Shown here piece after piece: positions 45,937-58,600 of a stretch of DNA of 64,000 bases (positions are counted from its first letter, which is position 1; each line of letters begins with the position of its first letter). This DNA is from Lunularia cruciata (Eukaryota; Streptophyta; Marchantiopsida; Lunulariales; Lunulariaceae): NCBI GenBank assembly GCA_948567375.1, contig OX419756.1, positions 1,183,001 through 1,247,000 on the forward strand. Reading direction: 5' to 3'. The notes beneath the pieces were generated by a model that was given only the letters and a program-made list of their open reading frames with translations, had not been told where the DNA came from and did not search any database. The translations under genes and the position numbers were made by a program.

Positions 45937-47830
45937 TGTGACAACCCGGCAAATATCACTTTTGCGGTAATCGGGTAAGTAAAGTTCGTTCTCGCAGAGA
46001 TACGAGTCAGAAATGTCCAAATACAAAGCAAAGTAACAATTTTAGTTCTTCTTGAGTTCTTCTTTAGTCTCTCAGGTAGAAACCACACCCAGAAGAGAGT
46101 AACAAGCACTGACTCGCAGTCTTGTCACAAATTCATACTCCTTAATCACAACTCCATCAAATCTTTCCAAACAATCTTGATTTGTGATGATTCAGGCTCT
46201 CCCAAAAACAGCATTTCACTGCAAAACGACTTCACCTCAGAATTGTGTTCCACCCTTCCACTGAAGGCACAACTTCCTCAATCGAAATTGCTTCACATCA
46301 ACTTCGCACTGCACTCACAAATGCAAAATACTACCAACACTACAATTCCTCTCAGATCTGTCAAGGCATTGCTTTGATTGCACTTCACTCAAGATCAAAC
46401 ACACAGAATGAAGATCAAGGCTGTGGAATCCAACATCCAACAAGCACTCTGACTTGCACTTTGAATTTCTCCAAACACTCACAAACACAATTACAAAGTT
46501 GATACTCGGAATCAAGCTCAAGCAACGAGCACTGCTTCACAGCACTTCGCTTTATCTATTCTCAGAAATAATGAGCACTGAACAACAATTTCCTGTGAAT
46601 GCCACTCTTAAATAGTGAACAAATCGACAGTTCTAACAACTATACTGTTTTACAACAATTGTTCTAACCTGCAGATCCGAAATGACAATGCAACCTTTCA
46701 TATCTGTCTCTTCAAATCTCATATTGGTTTCCACTCCAATCCGATGTCTACTTCTTCCTCGGCTTTCAACCCTGAACCCAAAGTAATCTTACTTCCTACT
46801 ACATTTTCCTCGGGTTTCACACCTCCTACTTCCTCCACTAATTCTAACATTTCTCCTTTCTGATATGAAATTCCTATCATAGTTAAGCCTTCTAAATCTC
46901 TATCTCCCAACCCACTCTTCTCTAAAGTGTCAAATGTCAAATCCGAAGACACCTGCACTCCTATCTCTCTTACCTTGGGTCTAACTATTATCAATTCTTT
47001 TGCTAATTCTACTATATCCTCATCAAGAATTGTAATTGAAAGCATGGGTACACTATCTACACCTTCAATTTGTAACCCATTTTCCCCTAATCACTCATGT
47101 TACTAACCCGAAGACACTTAATGTCTAATCCTGCACTTCAGGTTTATTCACTATTGTTATTTCTCCTTCAATTTCTATCATATCTTCAATCAGAACTGAA
47201 ATTGAAGTCATAGGTATCCTAACTATCTTCTTTCACTACTCTAACTTCCTCTGATCCCTCTGGCAATACTCCCAAAAACACCTTCACTGCACTCTGAGGT
47301 CCGGCTACCTCTGATTTAGTCATCTTCATCTTGAGGCGAAGTCTTTAGACCCGAAGTCATGTAAACCCAAAGTACGAAGTCACATTGACCCGAAGACACT
47401 TTGACCCGAAGTACACTTACTCCCAAAACTTCAAATGCTTGTAACTTCTTCTACAGACCTCCAAAATTTGCGATTTTGGTGGCAATGGAAAGCCCTGAAC
47501 GAGACGCTTTCAACGAAATATAGCACGCTTGATTTGGAGTTGTGGTCACTGAGATATAGCTCTCGCAAGAATCCTGACCTACAACTTCTATTTCTCCTTC
47601 GGGTTTGCCCTCCTTAACGTCTATTCCGAGTTTTTCCTCCTTTGACACGAAGTAAACTTCTTCAGGTCTGATCCAAACCAAGCCCTTCTTCCTCTAACAT
47701 GAAATCGACTTCCTAGGGTCTGATCAAATCACAAATTTGCACTCATTTCTTCTCCATTTGGTTTCAATTTGGTTTCAGCAAGGCACTTCTTCTTCAAAAC
47801 TCGTCCAAAATGAAAAATGTGGGTACCACA
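45937..47830 (-). mobile_element. Short-type solo LTR L-7 (1894 bp) with perfect TSD
   Basis: TGTGGTACCCACA (47830) to TTGTCACA (45937) on the minus strand, flanked by TTTGG (45932-45936 and 47831-47835). The roughly 780 bases at its 3' end match the long LTRs, followed by only the C-terminal tail of the LTR-ORF (46719-47045: GVQVSSDLTFDTLEKSG, EEEVDIGLE). The rest of the ORF and the TATA box are absent, replaced by about 780 bases with repeated ACCCGAAGT motifs (47350-47415). Confidence 0.9.
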
Positions 47831-48749
47831 TTTGGGTTCAATTGATATTGTCACTATCTCATCAGAATTGCACGTTCAACTAGATCAATTCAATGTTCTC
47901 CAAATTGGTGTAGAATACACGGCATTTGATCAATCTACTTAGCAAATACATCCTAGTACTCTATAAATAGGGCAGTGTATCCTGCCAACTCCTCTAAAGT
48001 GACTGTCTTCAAAATTTTAAAAATTTTGCCTTCAAACAAGACAATGTCTTGACAATCATGAGGGTTGATAACTACTTCAACATGAATTACTCAACTTAAC
48101 TCGAGTTGAATTGCAATCAAACCCCCTTCCTCCAAATTATTTTCACCCAAGGCAATGTTGTATGGGTCTTTGTCTTTGACCTCTACCTTGTAGCATTCCA
48201 AGTAATTGACTTGGATGTTGTCTTCGGAGTCTTTGGAAGACAAAGACAATGAATCTTTGGATGTATCTTCATCTTCTGACAAAGTCATATCCCTGAGGTG
48301 AGGAACCTTCATCCAACTCAGTGTCACTAGCTTCTGGTCTTTGGACCAGATGTCTTTAAACCTCCACTTCTGCTGGTGCCAATCAACAACAACTTGGGCA
48401 CTATGCAACCAGGGTCTTCCAATCAACAATGGGTAACCATTTTGGTCAGTGGTCTCAACACAATGTAATTTAACTTAAAGGGCACCTCTCCAATGATTGT
48501 GATAATATTTGATAGCATACCCAAAGGCCATCTCTTGGTCTGGTTTGCAAATTTCAAAATTCAATTTTTTGGCTCAAACATATGATACCTTAACCTTTTT
48601 GTAGTGTATTTTATCATGACATTCACACCATAACCCAAATCAATGCGTATTGATATGATCATGCAGCCTATGATCTTTCCATCTACTTTGGGAGATCCCA
48701 AATCCTCTTGTTCAATACAATATATGGCTGGCAAGTCTTTCTTGGTCAT
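47831..48749 (-). pseudogene. pol: L-4 protease and linker
   Basis: 48561-48749 carries the protease start IEQEDLGSPKVDGKI and the active-site region IDLGYGVNVM, where DSG has become DLG. 48091-48429 carries GRPWLHSAQVVVDWHQQKW and the Ser/Asp linker. 47831-48090 leads into RT and resumes exactly after the TTTGG duplication. Confidence 0.75.
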
Positions 48750-51216
48750 TGCCTTACTTTTTTGAGTGCAAAACTTAGCTGTTTCTTATACAACTTGTTG
48801 TCCTCCTACAATTGCTTGAATGTGACATTGGCCTTTGTGGATGCCAAATCTGCCACAATATCATATTGAGGTACTCCTCCCAACTTCACCTTCTTTACCT
48901 TTGACTTTGAGTTAGAAGTCTCTCCTTGCTCAAACTGGATATTGAGGTGCTTCATGATGGTGATCGGAGTACCGGTTGTCTTAACCCAAGATTCTTTGGG
49001 TTTACCCACCTTGGCTTGGATCAGCTTCTTATATTTGGATCTGATGTCCACCAGAAACACTAAAGGCTTTGTCTTTGTATCCTCCTTCAAACTCATCTCC
49101 TGAGTTCTTTGTACTGCCTCTTGTATTTCTTTCTACAAGGCCTTGGCTTTGGCTTTGGCTAGAATTTTCTCCTCCTTCATAAAAAGAATAGCTTTTGGGT
49201 GCAATCTCTTTGTCTTTGATGAAGACAAAGAAGTTGTGTTCACATCTTTGGGATCACACTTCTTCTTTCTTGAGCGTGTCTTAACTTTCAAAATTTCAAG
49301 GTCTGGCCATTCTCCTTCCAAAAGCTGGACTCCCTTCTTGAGGTCTCTCCTCCTCAAGTGTTATACAATTTACCTTTGTATCTCCTTTTGATTGAAGCGC
49401 AGTACACTCAGCTGAGGTCTATACATACTTCACTGGTGGCTTTGGGTTAGGTGGTTGCATGCACTAATTTCCAATGTGGCCTGATCCTTAGCAATTTCCA
49501 CAAAGTGGAACATACCCAACCTGACGCCTTGGCTTAGGGCAATTCAAAGACCAATGGCCCATAGAGCCATAGTTATAGCACACCCTTGGTGCAACATTTT
49601 GAGGCTTGTTTTGGCCGCCCATCAGTGGTCTTTGTTGGGAATGTTATGTTGTATTCCCTTGGTTTGAGGCTATACCTCTTGGGTTTGGTACATTGCCTCC
49701 TCTTTCTCACTTTGGTCCCATCTTGGAACCTAATCTATTTGTTGCACAAGAAATGCATTTTGGGTCAAACACTTCGTGTTGGCATGGCCTGATTTACCAC
49801 ATGCAGTGCACCATACATTTGGTCTGCCAAATGAAGGAGGCTTTCTTTGTTCCTTCACCCCAATCATATGGATCTTGAAATCCACAAACTCTTTAATAAG
49901 AGTCTTTAGTTTATTGTCAATCTTATTTACAATTTTTATTGGTGGTGTTAATGGTTTGTTTCCTCCGTATCTTCATATTCTTGTTGGCTTTGATTCTTCT
50001 TTGGATTCCAAAGAAGAACTAGAAGACATGGAGGATCCTTCCAAAGAAAGGGATGTATTGCAAGAAGTTCTTAGTCTTGGCTTCTTGCCTTTCTTCTCCC
50101 AATTTCTTTGGTTATTGGAAGAATGAGAGTGAGACGCCTCATATCAAGCAACATGTTTGAGTACTTTATCTAGGGAACTCACATTCCTCTCCCTAGCAAA
50201 GATCCAAATCTTTAGTGACAAACTTCCAAGGAACCAGGTGATGGCTTGGGCATCGGAGCTAAACACCACATTGGATTGCTTTGGTACTCAGTTCAATAAA
50301 GCCATGAACTGCTCAGAGTAGTCTCTCAACTTCTCTTTCTTCCCTTGGTCCAAATCATTGAGTGCCGCAAAGACACTTGTATTGTAATCAACTTCCCAAA
50401 ATTGTTCCAAGAAAATGTTTTGCAAGTCCACCCAATCAATTGGTTTGGGTTACGTGAGTGTACTAACTCCAAGCTTTCTTTCAATGCAAAGTTGGTCAGC
50501 AAAGTCATGCTCCTTGTTGGCAAAGGAGCTGACTTCAAATTCTTTGATGAATTCATTAGGGTCTTCATCTTGCTCCATCCTCTTATACTTTTCATAGGCA
50601 TGTTGGGTATTGGGTAGTGAAGTCATTTTAAAACTTTGAAGAATAGATTGCGGTAATGTGGGGCTTGATAGACCCAAGGTACTATCTGGTGATTTTTCAT
50701 CAAATTCAGTCTAGGGTTCACCATGTTCAAAATGGGGTCTTTATCAACAGATTGCTCTTCTACTGGTACATTGACTTCAACCTGAGTTGGAGATAAAGGT
50801 TCAATATCTTTAGTTGGTTCTTTTAGACCCCTTCAAACAAGTTGATGAATCATACAAAGAAGGTATTGACACTCCTCTTCCGTTAGGATTTGTGTTGTCT
50901 TCTCACGAATGAACTCTTTTATGAAACATGCTCCTTGACAACTCTTGAAGAAGTTGGTGCACTCAGCCTTAGTGAATATGTTTGTCCGCTTGTGTTTTTC
51001 TTCTTCTTGGGATTTGGAGATGCAAAGTAGCCTCACCAACTGATCTCTCATTTCTTTTGCTCAAGGTCTTTCAAGGCTTCTTGAACTTCATGAAGAAGTT
51101 GCAAATCTAATGCCTCCTTCTCAGCTTTGTCAAAGGTGAATTGGCTCTTCTAGCATTCTTCACGGTGCAAAGTTTTTCTACAAACTCTCTTCTCCTTGTT
51201 CTCTTGATGCAAACAT
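48750..51216 (-). pseudogene. gag: L-4 gag
   Basis: Begins near the ATG at 51216, 63 bases from the PBS as in L-1. Readable pieces: HAYEKYKRMEQDEDPNEFIKEFE (50450-50677), the capsid region around 50230-50420, knuckle regions near 49500-49810, and the Lys-rich tail (49133-49357; 48806-49096, VTFKQL). Full of frameshifts. Confidence 0.75.
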
Positions 51217-51279
51217 TCATATTTGTTGGACACCTAGTTTTAGATTTGGCTTTGTATTCTTCCACTCTTGAGATTTGTA

Positions 51280-51297
51280 TCTTTGGCAGTGGCGCCA
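51280..51297 (-). promoter_or_regulatory. Primer binding site of L-4
   Basis: Minus strand TGGCGCCACTGCCAAAGA, tRNA-Asp type. Confidence 0.82.
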
Positions 51298-51304
51298 AAA
51301 ATCA

Positions 51305-53638
51305 TGTGACAACCCAGCAAGTATCACTTTAGCGGTAATCAATAAGTAAAGTTTGTTCCCACAAATATCCAAAAATGGTCAAATACAAAGTAAACATTAA
51401 CATTGTAGTTCTTCTTGCATTCTTCTTTAGTCTCTCAAGTTGAAATCACACCCAAAAAAGAGTAACAAGCATTGACTTGCAGTCTCGTCACAAGTTAACA
51501 CTCCTAATCACAATACTTCTAATTCTTTCCAAACAAACTTTGATTGTGAATTCAGATTTCCCAAAGAAGGCCACTTCATTATGAAACAACTTCACCTTAG
51601 AATTGTGTTCCACCTCTCCATTGAAGACACAACTTCCTTGATCTAACTGCTTTGGATCAACCCCGTATTGCACTTACCCATGTAGAATACTACCAACACC
51701 ACATTTCCTCATGGATCTGTCAAGGCATTGCTTTCATTGCTATTCACTTAGGATCAAACATAAAAAATGAGATCATAAATGTAGAATCCAACATCCAACA
51801 ATCTCACAATCTCACAATCTCACTAACTTGCATTTTGAAATTCTCCCAACACTCACAAACACACACACATGATTGATACTCGAAATTAAGCTAAAATGAC
51901 GAAGCACTAAGTTATAGCAGTTTGCTTTACTCAACTTCAAAAATAAAAAATACTAAACAACACAACATTGCAAATGCTTCCTTTAAATAGGCAGAGCACT
52001 TCAATAGTTACTAACAAAAATACCATTCTACAACAACTTTACCAACCTGCAGATCCAAAATGATAAACTACCTCTTCATATCTACCTCTTCATATCTCAG
52101 AACTGTTTCTACTCCAGTCTGATATTAACCTCTACTTCAGCTTCCAAACCTGATGTTCCTTCAATCACTTCTCCCTCTTTGGGTCTCTCTAATACTATTA
52201 TTTCATAAACTATTTCTACTATCTCTTCACTCTAAACTACAATTTTAGACATGGGCAATTTATCTACTTCTTTATCAACTAACCCACTCTTCTCTAATGC
52301 GTCAAATAACTCACCCAAAGACACATGCACTCCTACTTCTACAACTTTAGACTTAATATGTTCCTTCACACTACTCCAAAGTCTATCTAATTCTAAGTTT
52401 ACTAATTCTAATCTGAGACAAACATTGTCTCCTACTTCTACCATTTTCCTATCTACTTGATTTCTCATGCAAATCAAAAGATTGTTCATATTCATATCAT
52501 TTCCCTTCTTCTTTTGAGTTTCCTACTCTAGCAATTTTCATTCATGCACTCTTGCTTCCTCCAACTTCCCTTCAGATTCTATGCTCAGCATCGCCCTCAT
52601 TCTGCCAATGATCTCCCCTACAAGTTTTGATGTATACCCTTGTGACCATTCTACCTTCAACTCCTCATGATACATCTTCAACTTGTCTTTATACTCAACT
52701 GTCAGCATCTTCTTCTCTTTTGCATATTGGGCAATTTGACTTCAAGCACTTCTTACTAGATCTCACAATCTTTCTTCTTCTTGGTGTTTGATTGTCAATT
52801 CCTATTGCCCTGCTTGATCTTTCTCTATTGTGCTCTTCTTCAGACTTTCTAACTCCTACTCCATCATTATTATAATCACCTTTAATACACTTCAATACAA
52901 GCTTCTCTCACTTCACTTTTCATCTTCTCAACAATTGCCTTCTAGTTCTTCAACTCTTTGGCTTGACCGTCCAAATCTCTTCCTTGTGAGTCAAAACTCT
53001 CTTGCAAGTTTTGAAACATCTTTTGCTTTAACCCTGCATTCACCCAAAGTTCTTTGGCTTCTTCCCTTCAGTTCATGCATTTCTTTGAGCAATACTTCAT
53101 CACCTCTAGCTCATTTTTCACCTCTAGATTATCTTTCCATCTCCTTCTTTTTATGCTTTGATTGTAGTAACAACAGACACACAATCTTTGACAAGTACAT
53201 CACTCCATCAAAGTCTTTTGCTCCTTCTTGGTCTTTGGACTTGGCCTCATTGACCCTTCCTCAACAGGGACCTTACCCCAAAGTCACAATATTTGCATCT
53301 TCAAAGTCATCTCTTCTGAACTCGCTTCTTCATCTTCTACTCAGCTTGGACCTATAGATGCAACCTATAGTAATATCTTTGACCTCATTCTTTTGGACTA
53401 CCTTCTTTGGCTATTTGTCTATCTCCTCTATAGGAAACTCCAAACATGGAGCATCTCCTCCTTTGATATGATTGATTGTTGCATGGAACTCTTCATCATC
53501 TTCTCCCATCCCTATATGAACTGATTGCTAGACTTCATCCTCTTCTTCACTCTCATTGCTAGATTCTTGGCTCAACAATGTGAGTTCTTCTTCTTTTGAG
53601 CCCTCTGTATTGAACTTTCTCTCCTTCAGACTCTATTT
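51305..53638 (-). repeat. 5' LTR of L-4, cut by S-B
   Basis: Ends TTGTCACA at 51305 beside the PBS and is interrupted at 53638 by S-B. Contains a small tandem repeat (three units of about 10 bases, caatctcaca) near 51800-51830. Confidence 0.82.
52109..53638 (-). pseudogene. LTR-ORF copy in L-4 5' LTR (C-terminal half)
   Basis: Stop at 52109 after EVEVNIRLE, 805 bases from the LTR end as in other copies. 52232-52495 holds the tail (NQVDRKMVEVGDNVCLRLEL, GVHVSLGELFDALEKSG), then coiled-coil pieces up to the S-B insertion. Closest to L-3 and L-9. Confidence 0.6.
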
Positions 53639-54313
53639 TGTAACACCTATTTGTGCATGTATGTAGTATTGTGATTTTTAGTTTGGTATTACTAGTACTT
53701 GAGAGATATTATTTATATAGAGATAAAGAACAATTCTAGATTAGTCATGATTAGCTAAAGTTAATCATAGCTAAGATTAGAGGAAATTGAAAAGATGAGC
53801 ACCACTATTTTGGATTCTAGTGTGTTGACTTGGTATTATTCCTAGGTGTTTGGCTTTGAGGAAAGAGTTGAGAACTCTTGGGCCCGCAAGCCTTTTTGTT
53901 TTGGATTCTTCTTTAGTCCAAGGATAGTCCATGTGAATTAATCCTTGACTTAGTGGTTGGGTCAAGATAAGATCACATGCTTTGTGGAATATGCCCATGT
54001 GGATGGATATTCCTTTATACTTTTTGACTTTACTTGACTTTTAGCCTAGTAACATGAGTTACTCCATCAATAAGTAACTTTGGTGTGTAACTATTTCACA
54101 AGTATATAAACTAGGGGTGAGGAGGTACTCATCATTCTTTCATTTGCAACTATCTCTCTCTCATTGAGTTCTCTAGTGAGCAATGTCTTGAGTCTTGGAG
54201 TGTTAGCCTTGGAGGAGTATGATGGAGTTGGGATTCCTTGCCTTCTTAGTCCATGGTGCGCTACCATAATAGCCATCATAGGTTCATCTTGAGTGAGAGA
54301 CAGGGCGGCTCAC
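53639..54313 (+). repeat. 5' LTR of S-B (675 bp)
   Basis: TGTAACACC to GGCTCAC, where S-A has GGCTCACA (one base lost at the end). Aligns with the S-A LTR and with 62034-62236. Confidence 0.92.
54103..54110 (+). promoter_or_regulatory. TATA box in S-B LTR
   Basis: TATATAAA at the same relative position as in S-A. Confidence 0.55.
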
Positions 54314-54317
54314 TTTT

Positions 54318-54334
54318 TGGTTCCATTGTTATGA
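54318..54334 (+). promoter_or_regulatory. Decayed primer binding site of S-B
   Basis: TGGTTCCATTGTTATGA, against TGGTTCCGTTGCCGGGA in S-A; the 5' seven bases are kept. Confidence 0.65.
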
Positions 54335-54354
54335 CCTCTCTAGAAGGCAAGATA

Positions 54355-54525
54355 ATGTTCTACATACAATTCTATATTAGACAAAAGGAGGCTACGAGAG
54401 CTCACTTGGAGAGAACTTTAGGGGAGGAGGGAGTTGAACTTATGTTAGATAACTTGGACCCATTTTTATACCCTATAGTTCATTATGATGTCTTTGAGGT
54501 GATTTTGTATATCTTGTACACTTGA
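54355..54525 (+). CDS. Short leader ORF of S-B
   Basis: 57-codon ATG frame, counterpart of 5540-5710 in S-A, same ends and no indel; also open upstream across the PBS to 54253. Translation unproven. Confidence 0.38.
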   Translation: MFYIQFYIRQKEATRAHLERTLGEEGVELMLDNLDPFLYPIVHYDVFEVILYILYT

Positions 54526-55179
54526 GAGGATTTGGAGAGATTGTGTGAGGTGGATTGCAAATTTTGGAGATTAACGTGATTCTAGGAAAAATCTCAAGTA
54601 TGAGATCTGGACTTGAAAAATCTACACATGATATCTTGTGTTATCTGTCAATTGGCACAGTTGAAACTATTGTGAGATCTACTATGCGCATTAGGCTAGA
54701 ATTTTTGAAAGTTGATAGGGTAAATTGCTCCCGCAACTACATGCTCTTTGGAAAATTTTATAGAGTCTACCATTTATTCAATTTTCAGTGCATTTTCCTG
54801 AAAATTTCTAAGGAGATTCAATGCATTTTATCTTACCTATTGACACAAAAATTGGAGAGAGATCATTCTTGTGCAGAGAGTTGTGAATTTTTAAAGTGAG
54901 GGGGGTGGTTTTTAGACCAAATCTGAAATATGTGTGTTGAATAGAAAGGTGTCTAAGCCAAATGCTTCAATGAAAAAATCTGAAATTTTGCAGGGAGTGA
55001 CATGCTAGAGTTGTAATAAAGTGTAAAAATTTCCCAAAGACTATGATATAGCAGTTGAGAGATTTGAGTGACATTATGAGGAAGGGTCAATTCCACAAAG
55101 TTGAGATTTCATGCATGAGTTTGAGAGCAACAAAAAGCATGTTTGAGTGTTTAGTTTCATCTTGGGAACATGGATTGTC
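54526..55179 (+). other. S-B leader
   Basis: Noncoding leader matching 4892-5539 of S-A; nothing else seen. Confidence 0.55.
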
Positions 55180-55455
55180 ATCAAGAGTAGAAATTGAGAC
55201 TATGCAAGGTTCCCCAAGGATTTGAGGAAAAGAGAGTTTAGAATAGAATTTGAAGAGAGTGTTGAGAGGATTCAAAAACCTACACCACTTGGAGGAAAGA
55301 GTGAGTCTAAGTGCTTTCTATGTGGAGAGAAGGGACATAAAGCAAGTTCATGTGCATTGACCTTTGAGAGCAAGAGATTAAGGGAAAGGAGAGGATTACT
55401 TGACTTGGGTTTGCATGTTGGACCTTCTTTCAACTTATGGATAAACTATCCATGA
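55180..55455 (+). pseudogene. ORF0 remnant of S-B
   Basis: Keeps the zinc knuckle CFLCGEKGHKASSC and the following RLRERRGLLDLGLHVGP, then passes directly into sequence found beyond the ORF in S-A: a deletion of roughly 200 bases removes the second Cys/His cluster. The start is also disturbed. Confidence 0.65.
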
Positions 55456-55648
55456 GGGTTTGATTAATATGCACTCAAGGATTTGATATTACTATAGAAA
55501 TCTTGGAGCAACCTGAACCTTTTGTGTTCCCTACAATGAATTAATCTCAAATGATGTTAGTCATGTACATACTCAAATAGTTATAGAATGAGAGAAAAGA
55601 AAAGAGAAAAAGAAAAGTTGAGAGAAAGAAAGTGATAGAGGAGTTAAG

Positions 55649-58600
55649 ATGGGGAAACTTCCTATTTTCTTTGGCAAGGATGGAGAAGATGTGTAGGCCT
55701 TTGTGAGAAACTTCAAGAGAGCTTGCATAGGAATCAATGAGAGGAGGAAGAATGAGTGGGCTTCATTATTACCAGATTTTTTTGAGGATGCAACTCTTAC
55801 ATGGTATGAGTCAGAATACCAAAAGAGAGAGAAGAGAGATGGGCAAGAAAAGTCTTGGGAGAGTTTGACTTCAGCACTCATTGAGCACCTTCTTCCAGAT
55901 GAGAGTTATGAGAGATTGATGAGTGAAGTTACCTTTCTCAAGCAAGGAGATGGAGAGAAAGTGAGAGTCTATGTGGAAAGAATGGAAAAGTTACAGTCCA
56001 GATTTTGCATAGTGTTGAGGAAGGGTGGGGATGATATGGAGACTACTATGATTGGCATAGGAGCTATGCTCACCAAGAATTTTGTGGGAGGATTGAGACC
56101 ACAAATAAGAAGCAAGGTGAAATATGAGAAACCTTCTTCCAAGGTTGAAGCTATCAAGATTGCAATTTGTGTGGAGGAGAGTTTGGAAGGAGATGAGAGG
56201 TAGTGAAGGAGGTGAAGGAGGTTGTGCATCCTCCTCAAGGCTACAAGTATGGTGGAACGTCTGATACTTTGGTGGCTAGAGTTGCACCACAAGTAGTAGT
56301 TGCTCTAGTTCTTGCACCTCTACCAAAAGATCCACTTCAAACCATCACATAACAACTTGCAGATCTCAAGATCAATGTGGTGAAAGTATGGGAGAAGAGA
56401 GAGGTGGATGAAGGCCTAGGAGTTATAGAAACTTTCCATATAGAGGAGGCCAACCAGCCAAAAATTTCAATGATAGAAATTGTTTTGGTTGTTGTGACAA
56501 CCCGGCAAATATCACTTTTGCGGTAATTGGGTAAGTAAAGTTTGTTCCCACAGAGATATGAGTCAGAATTGGTCAAATACAAAGCAAAGTAACAATTTCA
56601 GTTCTTCTTGGTTGCGTCTTTAATCTCTCAGGTAGAAACCACACCCAGAATAGAGTAACAAGCACTGACTCGCAGTCTTGTCATAAATTAACACTCCATT
56701 ATCACAACTCCATCAAATCTTTCCAAACAATCTTGATTGTGATGATTCAGGCTCTCCCAAAAACGGCACTTCATTGCAAAACAACTTCGCCTCAGAATTG
56801 TGTTCCACCCCTCCACTGAAGGCACAACTTCCTCGATTGAAATTGCTTCACATGAACCTCGCACTGCACTCACAAATGCAGAATACTACCAACACTACAA
56901 TTCCTCTCAGATCTGTCAAGGCATTGCTTCGATTGCACTTCACTCAGGATCAAACACACAAAATGAAGATCAAGGCTGTGGAATCCAACATCCAACAAGC
57001 ACACTGACTTGCACTTTGAATTTCTCCACACACTCACAAATATAAACACAAAGTTGATACTCGGAATCAAGCTCAAGCGATGAGCACTACTTCACAGCAC
57101 TTTGCTTTATCTATTCTCAGAAATTATGAGCACTGAACAACATGATACTGCAAATGCCACTCTTAAGTAGTGAACAAATCAACGGTTCTAACAACTATAC
57201 CGTTCTACAACAACTCTTCTAACCTGGAGATCCGAAATGTCAATGCAACCCTTCATATCTATCTATTCAAATCTCAAATCGGTTTCTACTCCGATCCAAT
57301 GTCTACTTCGTCATCGGCTTTCAAACCCAAACCTGAAGTAACTTTACTTCCTAATATTTTGTCCTCGGGTTTCACAACTCCCAATTCCTCCACTAATTCG
57401 AACACTTCTCCTTCCTGATCTGCAATTCCTATCATAATTAAACCTTCTAAATCTCTATCTCCCGACCCACTCTTCACTAAGGTGTCAAATGTCAAATCCA
57501 AAGACACCTACACTCTTATCTCTCTTACTTTGGGTCTAACTACTATCAATTCTTTTGCTAATTCTATTGTGTCATCGTCAAGAATTGTAAATGAAAGCAT
57601 GAATACACTATCTACACCTTCAATTTGTGACCCACTTTCTCCTAATCACTCATGTAACTGACCCGAAGATACTTATAGTCTGATCCTGCACTTTGGGTTT
57701 ATTCACTACTGCTACTTTTCCTTCAATTCATGTTCCATCTTCAATCAGAACCGAAATCAAAGTCATGGGTATTCTAACTATCTTCTTTCCCTACTCTAAC
57801 TTCCTCTGATGCTTCCCGCAAGATTCACAAAGTCACCTTCATTGCACTCCGAGGTCCGATTTCCTCGGATTTAGTCAGTCATCTTAGTCTTGAGGCAAAG
57901 TCTTTAGATCCAAAGTCATGTAAACCCGAAGTCTGAAGTACGAAGCCCGAAATCACATTGACCCGAAGACACCAAACTACTCTTAACATCTACTCCCAAA
58001 ACTTCAAATGCTTGTAAATTCTTCTACAAACCTCCAAACTTTGCAATTTTTGTAGCAGCGGAAAGCCTTGAACAAGACGCTTCTAACGAGATATAGCACC
58101 CTTGATTTGGACTTGTGTGCATTGAGATATAGACCCCGCAAGAATCCTGACCTGCGACTTCTATTTCTTCTCCGAGTTTGCACTCCTTCAACATCTGATC
58201 CGAGTTTTTCTCTCCTCTAATACTTCTTCGGGTTTGATCCAGTCCGAGTCACTCTTCCTCTTACATGAAGTAGACTCCCTTGGGTCTGATCAAAACACAA
58301 GTTTGCACTCATTTCTTCTCCATTTGATTTCAACAAGGCACTTTTTCTTCAAAACTCATCCAAAATGAAAAATGTGGGTACCACAGTTGTGGAGGAAGAG
58401 GCCATGTCCAAAGGAATTGCCCAAAATCCACTTACCATGGAGGAAGGGATTGTAAGGAAGCCAATAGAGGGAAAGAGGGTGGTAGTGAAACCCAAGTGGT
58501 TCCTTATCCAAACAAAGGTAAGGAGATAGCATCTATAGATGTGGTTGAGAGCAAGTATGAGAAGGGAGAGTGCTCAAACTCCAAGAGTCTTAATTTGGAG

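Larger units (their letters stand above)
27894..53638 (-). mobile_element. Ty3/gypsy retrotransposon L-4 (family L), the outermost host element
   Basis: Minus strand, visible in pieces: 3' LTR stub 27894-28077, PPT, integrase 28091-29367, RNase H/RT 44602-45936, protease/linker/gag 47831-51216, PBS, 5' LTR 51305-53638. The pieces join exactly at the duplicated targets of the intruders (AGTAT for L-5, TTTGG for L-7), so they are one element. The rest of its LTRs lies outside the window. All coding parts are badly decayed, as expected for the oldest layer. Confidence 0.85.
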
